DNA of 64,000 bases from NCBI GenBank assembly GCA_016748015.1, contig JAAOMT010000769.1:20657-84656 (forward strand). The letters run 5' to 3'. The notes beneath the pieces were generated by a model. The model did not search any database. It worked only from the letters and a program-made list of their open reading frames with translations, and had not been told where the DNA came from. Source of the stretch: Geosiphon pyriformis. Lineage: Eukaryota > Glomeromycota > Glomeromycetes > Archaeosporales > Geosiphonaceae. Below are positions 61,312-64,000 of this stretch, piece after piece (position 1 is the stretch's first letter; every line of letters begins with the position of its first letter). Made by a program: the position numbers and the translations under genes.

Positions 61312-62293
61312 AAAATTAAAAAGACAAAAAGTTATTTTGGCTTTGTTAATATTTATAGTTTTTAATTATAAAATTATTATTTTTTGATTTAAAAAACTTT
61401 CTGTTAGGCTTTTTACTACATTTAAAATTAAATTAATTTGGTTTACTGACTTAATATCTTAATTAAAGCAATTATATTTTTATTGTTAAATAATTTTACT
61501 TTTTTTATTATTAATATTAATAAGATATTAAAATTTAAATTGGATTTTTTAAAGTCAAATTTACAAATTTTATTTAATTTAATGAATTTTGTATTAATAA
61601 ATCTATATTTTTATGTTTATTAAAATATTATATAAATATTAAAATCTGTTTTATATTTTTAAAATTAAAATAAAATAAAAGCATTAAATTTTTTTGGTTT
61701 AAAAAATAAAAAAATAATTATAAATAATTATAATTAAAATTACATAATTTATTTTTGTAATAATTAAATTAATTAATAAAAAGATTATATTTTATTAAAT
61801 ATAAAAAAATTTGTGTAATATATTTAAATATTAATAAATTTATTTACATTTAAAAAAAGTTATATAGTTTATTATTAAAAAAATCAAATAAAAAAAGTAT
61901 TAAAAAACTGCTTTTTTGCAAAGCTGTATTTGAAGTTTATATTATATTTATTTATTATTTAATAATTAAATAAAAGTACCAATTATTAATTAGCTATATA
62001 ATATAATATTATTATCATGTTTTATTTTATTTTATTTTGCATAATAAGCATCTTATTAAGTAAATAAAGTTTTGTAATAATATAATATTTTAATTTGAGT
62101 CATAATAGCATTCAAAGCTATTTTTATTAATGTTCTAGTACTTTTTATGTGAATCATGTGATTTAAATCGATCCGATGATCAATGAAGACTAAATTTAAG
62201 GCAATGTCAAAACTCCTTAACATTTTAGATTTTTTCAAAAATAATAAGTTTAGCTTATTAACTAATCTGTGTAATAACCTAGACGAATCAATA
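61312..62293. other. AT-rich intergenic DNA
   Basis: About 1 kb between the ORF1-only element and the 3' end of the VWA gene. No gene, RNA or repeat was recognised. The part just below 62294 is likely 3' untranslated region of the VWA gene. Confidence 0.6.
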
Positions 62294-64000
62294 TTAATCT
62301 GTCCCAAACCATTTTAAGACCCAGCTACGAGCTGAGACTAAGATTTCCTCAAGTTGAGAATTTTGGTTTTCGGAAGCATCTTTTGATATTAATATCTTTA
62401 AAGCCCTTTCCGCTTTTTCATAACATAGTTCCCATTCTTCAGTGAATTCACTCATCACAATTTGGAGATACCCCATCCAGACTGCAATATTCCACTGGGT
62501 GGATTCAAATTTCGAAAAATTTTCAGACTGGTGAAATAGACTTGAAAATTCAGGATTATTTGTGGCTTTGAATTCAATCCTTCCATCAAAAGTTTGTAAG
62601 CCTAAAAAGGCATACAAAGTTTCAACTGATTGATTTTTAGGATTGACACCTAAGCGTTGTAGATGTTATTTTGAGTACATCAATTTAACTGGATGCCGAT
62701 TTAGGATTTTCGTTTTTCACTTTGCTTACCTAATTTTTCCGGCCGAGTTGCTTCGCTAGTGTCTTCAACATTTTCTATACACTCTACTTCGATAGTGTCT
62801 TCATCAGATTCTATCAACTCTGCTTCGGATGTGGGTGTACTCTGAATTTTTGCAGAAGGAACCGTTGGCGGCCTTGGTCTTATCGATAAACTTCTAAAAG
62901 CCCCACCTCTGCCCAAACTCCGAGAAAAAGAGCTTCCAGACACTGCTAGACAAATAGATTATGATTAATTAGCTTAATATTTAATGAAACAATTCAACTA
63001 TGTGGAAAACTTTTCGCGAAGAAACTTGCAAACGGGAAAAATGTTTTGGCTGGTTGCGAGGCTAGGTGTGCGTATTTATGAATGGAAACAAAAATTATGA
63101 ATAACAAAAACTTACATTTCAATACAGCACTATGATCTGGGTGATGCATTTGGTCTTGAGGCGGGACAATTCTTGTGAGTTTAATAGGAATAGCAGTTTT
63201 GGTTTCCTTATCGATTGCGATAAAGCTAAGGTCAATTTTTAAAAATTAGGCCATTAATCAACATTAAAAATTTAATAATTAAATTTAGAAAACGTTACCT
63301 AGTATATCGAGTTACTAAATTAAAAGTAACACCCAAAGAAACAACCTTCTTTCTGATGTGTGATGGCGGCAAATCTTTTCCGTTAAGTTTCGAATGGTAA
63401 TGTAGAAATGAGTTTCCTTCTTCAAGATCCTGAATAAGTTTTCGGGCGGCCAATGTATGGACTTTTGAGCCTTTTAAAATAACCGGATCAACAGGTACCT
63501 GAACCTGTATTGGGCCATCAAGTGATTGAGCACTTAGGGTGATAGTTTTTAAAGGTTCGACGCCTTTTTTGAGAATTGCATAAAGAACGACTCGAGCACC
63601 CGAATAAATCGGAGGAATATTAAATGGTGCTTGAGAAATGTTAAAATCAGGCAAAATCGGTTCTGATTCTAGGATTGTTTCGTTATCACTTGAATTATAG
63701 AAACTAATTATTGGTTTTTCCTCCACGTTTTTCGGGGCCCCCTCGCTATCAAACTGATTATCGAAAATCGGTGCATCAGACCATTTGATTTTGTAATCAC
63801 TGATTGGGGGTTTTATTGCATTTTTCACCATAGCAATGACTTTCTTATCCGGTCGTTCTTCGTTTGTCACAAATTGGGCGTATCCTTTACCAGCACGAGC
63901 TACAGATTCCACTAGATGATGAGAAACGCTTGACCCAATGCCCAGCGCAAACAGTCGAAGGGGATGCTCGTTTGATTCACTCGTGGCCTTATTTACCAAT
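62294..64000 (-). CDS. VWA5-like (VIT/von Willebrand A domain) protein, C-terminal part
   Basis: Exons on the minus strand: >64000-63299, 63225-63116, 62945-62730 and 62649-62294, all GT-AG and in frame; the gene continues beyond the window. The first visible residues, EHPLRLFALGIGSSVSHHLVESVARAGKGYAQFV, are the end of a VWA domain. A beta-rich region follows (SGARVVLYAILKKG), then RKKVVSLGVTFNLVTRYTSF and AIDKETKTAIP, a Ser/Arg-rich and acidic low-complexity linker, and a C-terminal helical domain (LYAFLGLQTFDGRIEF, WNIAVWMGYLQIVM, EEWELCYEKAERALKIL) as in VWA5A-type proteins. Ignoring the last splice gives a false stop after KSEKRKS. About 460 codons are visible. VWA5-type proteins are cytosolic and their function in fungi is poorly known. 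Confidence 0.88.

Noticed and set aside
60812-61387. Plus-strand frame of 191 codons
   Set aside because: Antisense of the ORF1-only LINE derivative, whose minus-strand frame continues over 2 kb.

Overview
The window is nuclear DNA of a eukaryote, very probably an arbuscular mycorrhizal fungus (Glomeromycotina, Rhizophagus/Gigaspora type). The grounds are an extremely AT-rich background, short GT-AG introns of about 65-135 bp, a family of TKL-type kinases with an N-terminal Cys-pair motif, Sel1 repeats next to a kinase remnant, and a LINE, a MULE and a Ty3/Gypsy element of the kinds that fill these genomes. Genus is inference. No rRNA, tRNA or CRISPR was recognised.

Layout. (1) About 1-4895 and 15551-27840 are the two arms of a large diverged inverted repeat. 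Each arm carries one kinase pseudogene (1741-3242 plus, 17341-18770 minus). (2) The roughly 10.6 kb between the arms is an ordinary gene island with higher GC: a UBAP1-like ESCRT-I protein (minus), ribosomal protein eL19 (plus), a 588-residue unknown protein (minus) and a FAF2/UBXD8-type UAS-UBX protein (plus). All exon-intron joins given for UBAP1-like, eL19, FAF2 and VWA genes were checked for reading-frame continuity. (3) The right arm is split by a nearly full-length but dead LINE (19290-26041) with a 10-bp target-site duplication; the left arm preserves the empty site. (4) 27841-36257 is AT-saturated DNA holding decayed MULE and Ty3/Gypsy remnants. (5) 36258-36315 is a pair of Tn5 (Nextera) mosaic ends, a library artefact and a doubtful assembly join. 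(6) 36440-47824 holds a broken Sel1-kinase gene, a second inverted repeat, one intact kinase gene (41007-42496) and another kinase pseudogene. (7) 51650-61311 holds a strongly decayed LINE, a LINE 3' end fragment and an inverted ORF1-only LINE derivative. (8) 62294-64000 is the 3' part of a VWA5-like gene that runs out of the window.

Themes. The host genes do vesicle sorting (UBAP1-like), translation (eL19) and ER/lipid-droplet protein quality control (FAF2-like); they are neighbours rather than an obvious pathway. The accessory sequence is dominated by duplicated kinase units and retroelements that have decayed mainly by G:C to A:T change: Trp codons have become stops and catalytic Asp codons have become Asn. 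The unusual items are the inverted repeat around a housekeeping island with a dated LINE insertion, a fungal protein with UBAP1-like UMA plus UBA architecture, an eL19 start codon split by an intron, and the Tn5 artefact.
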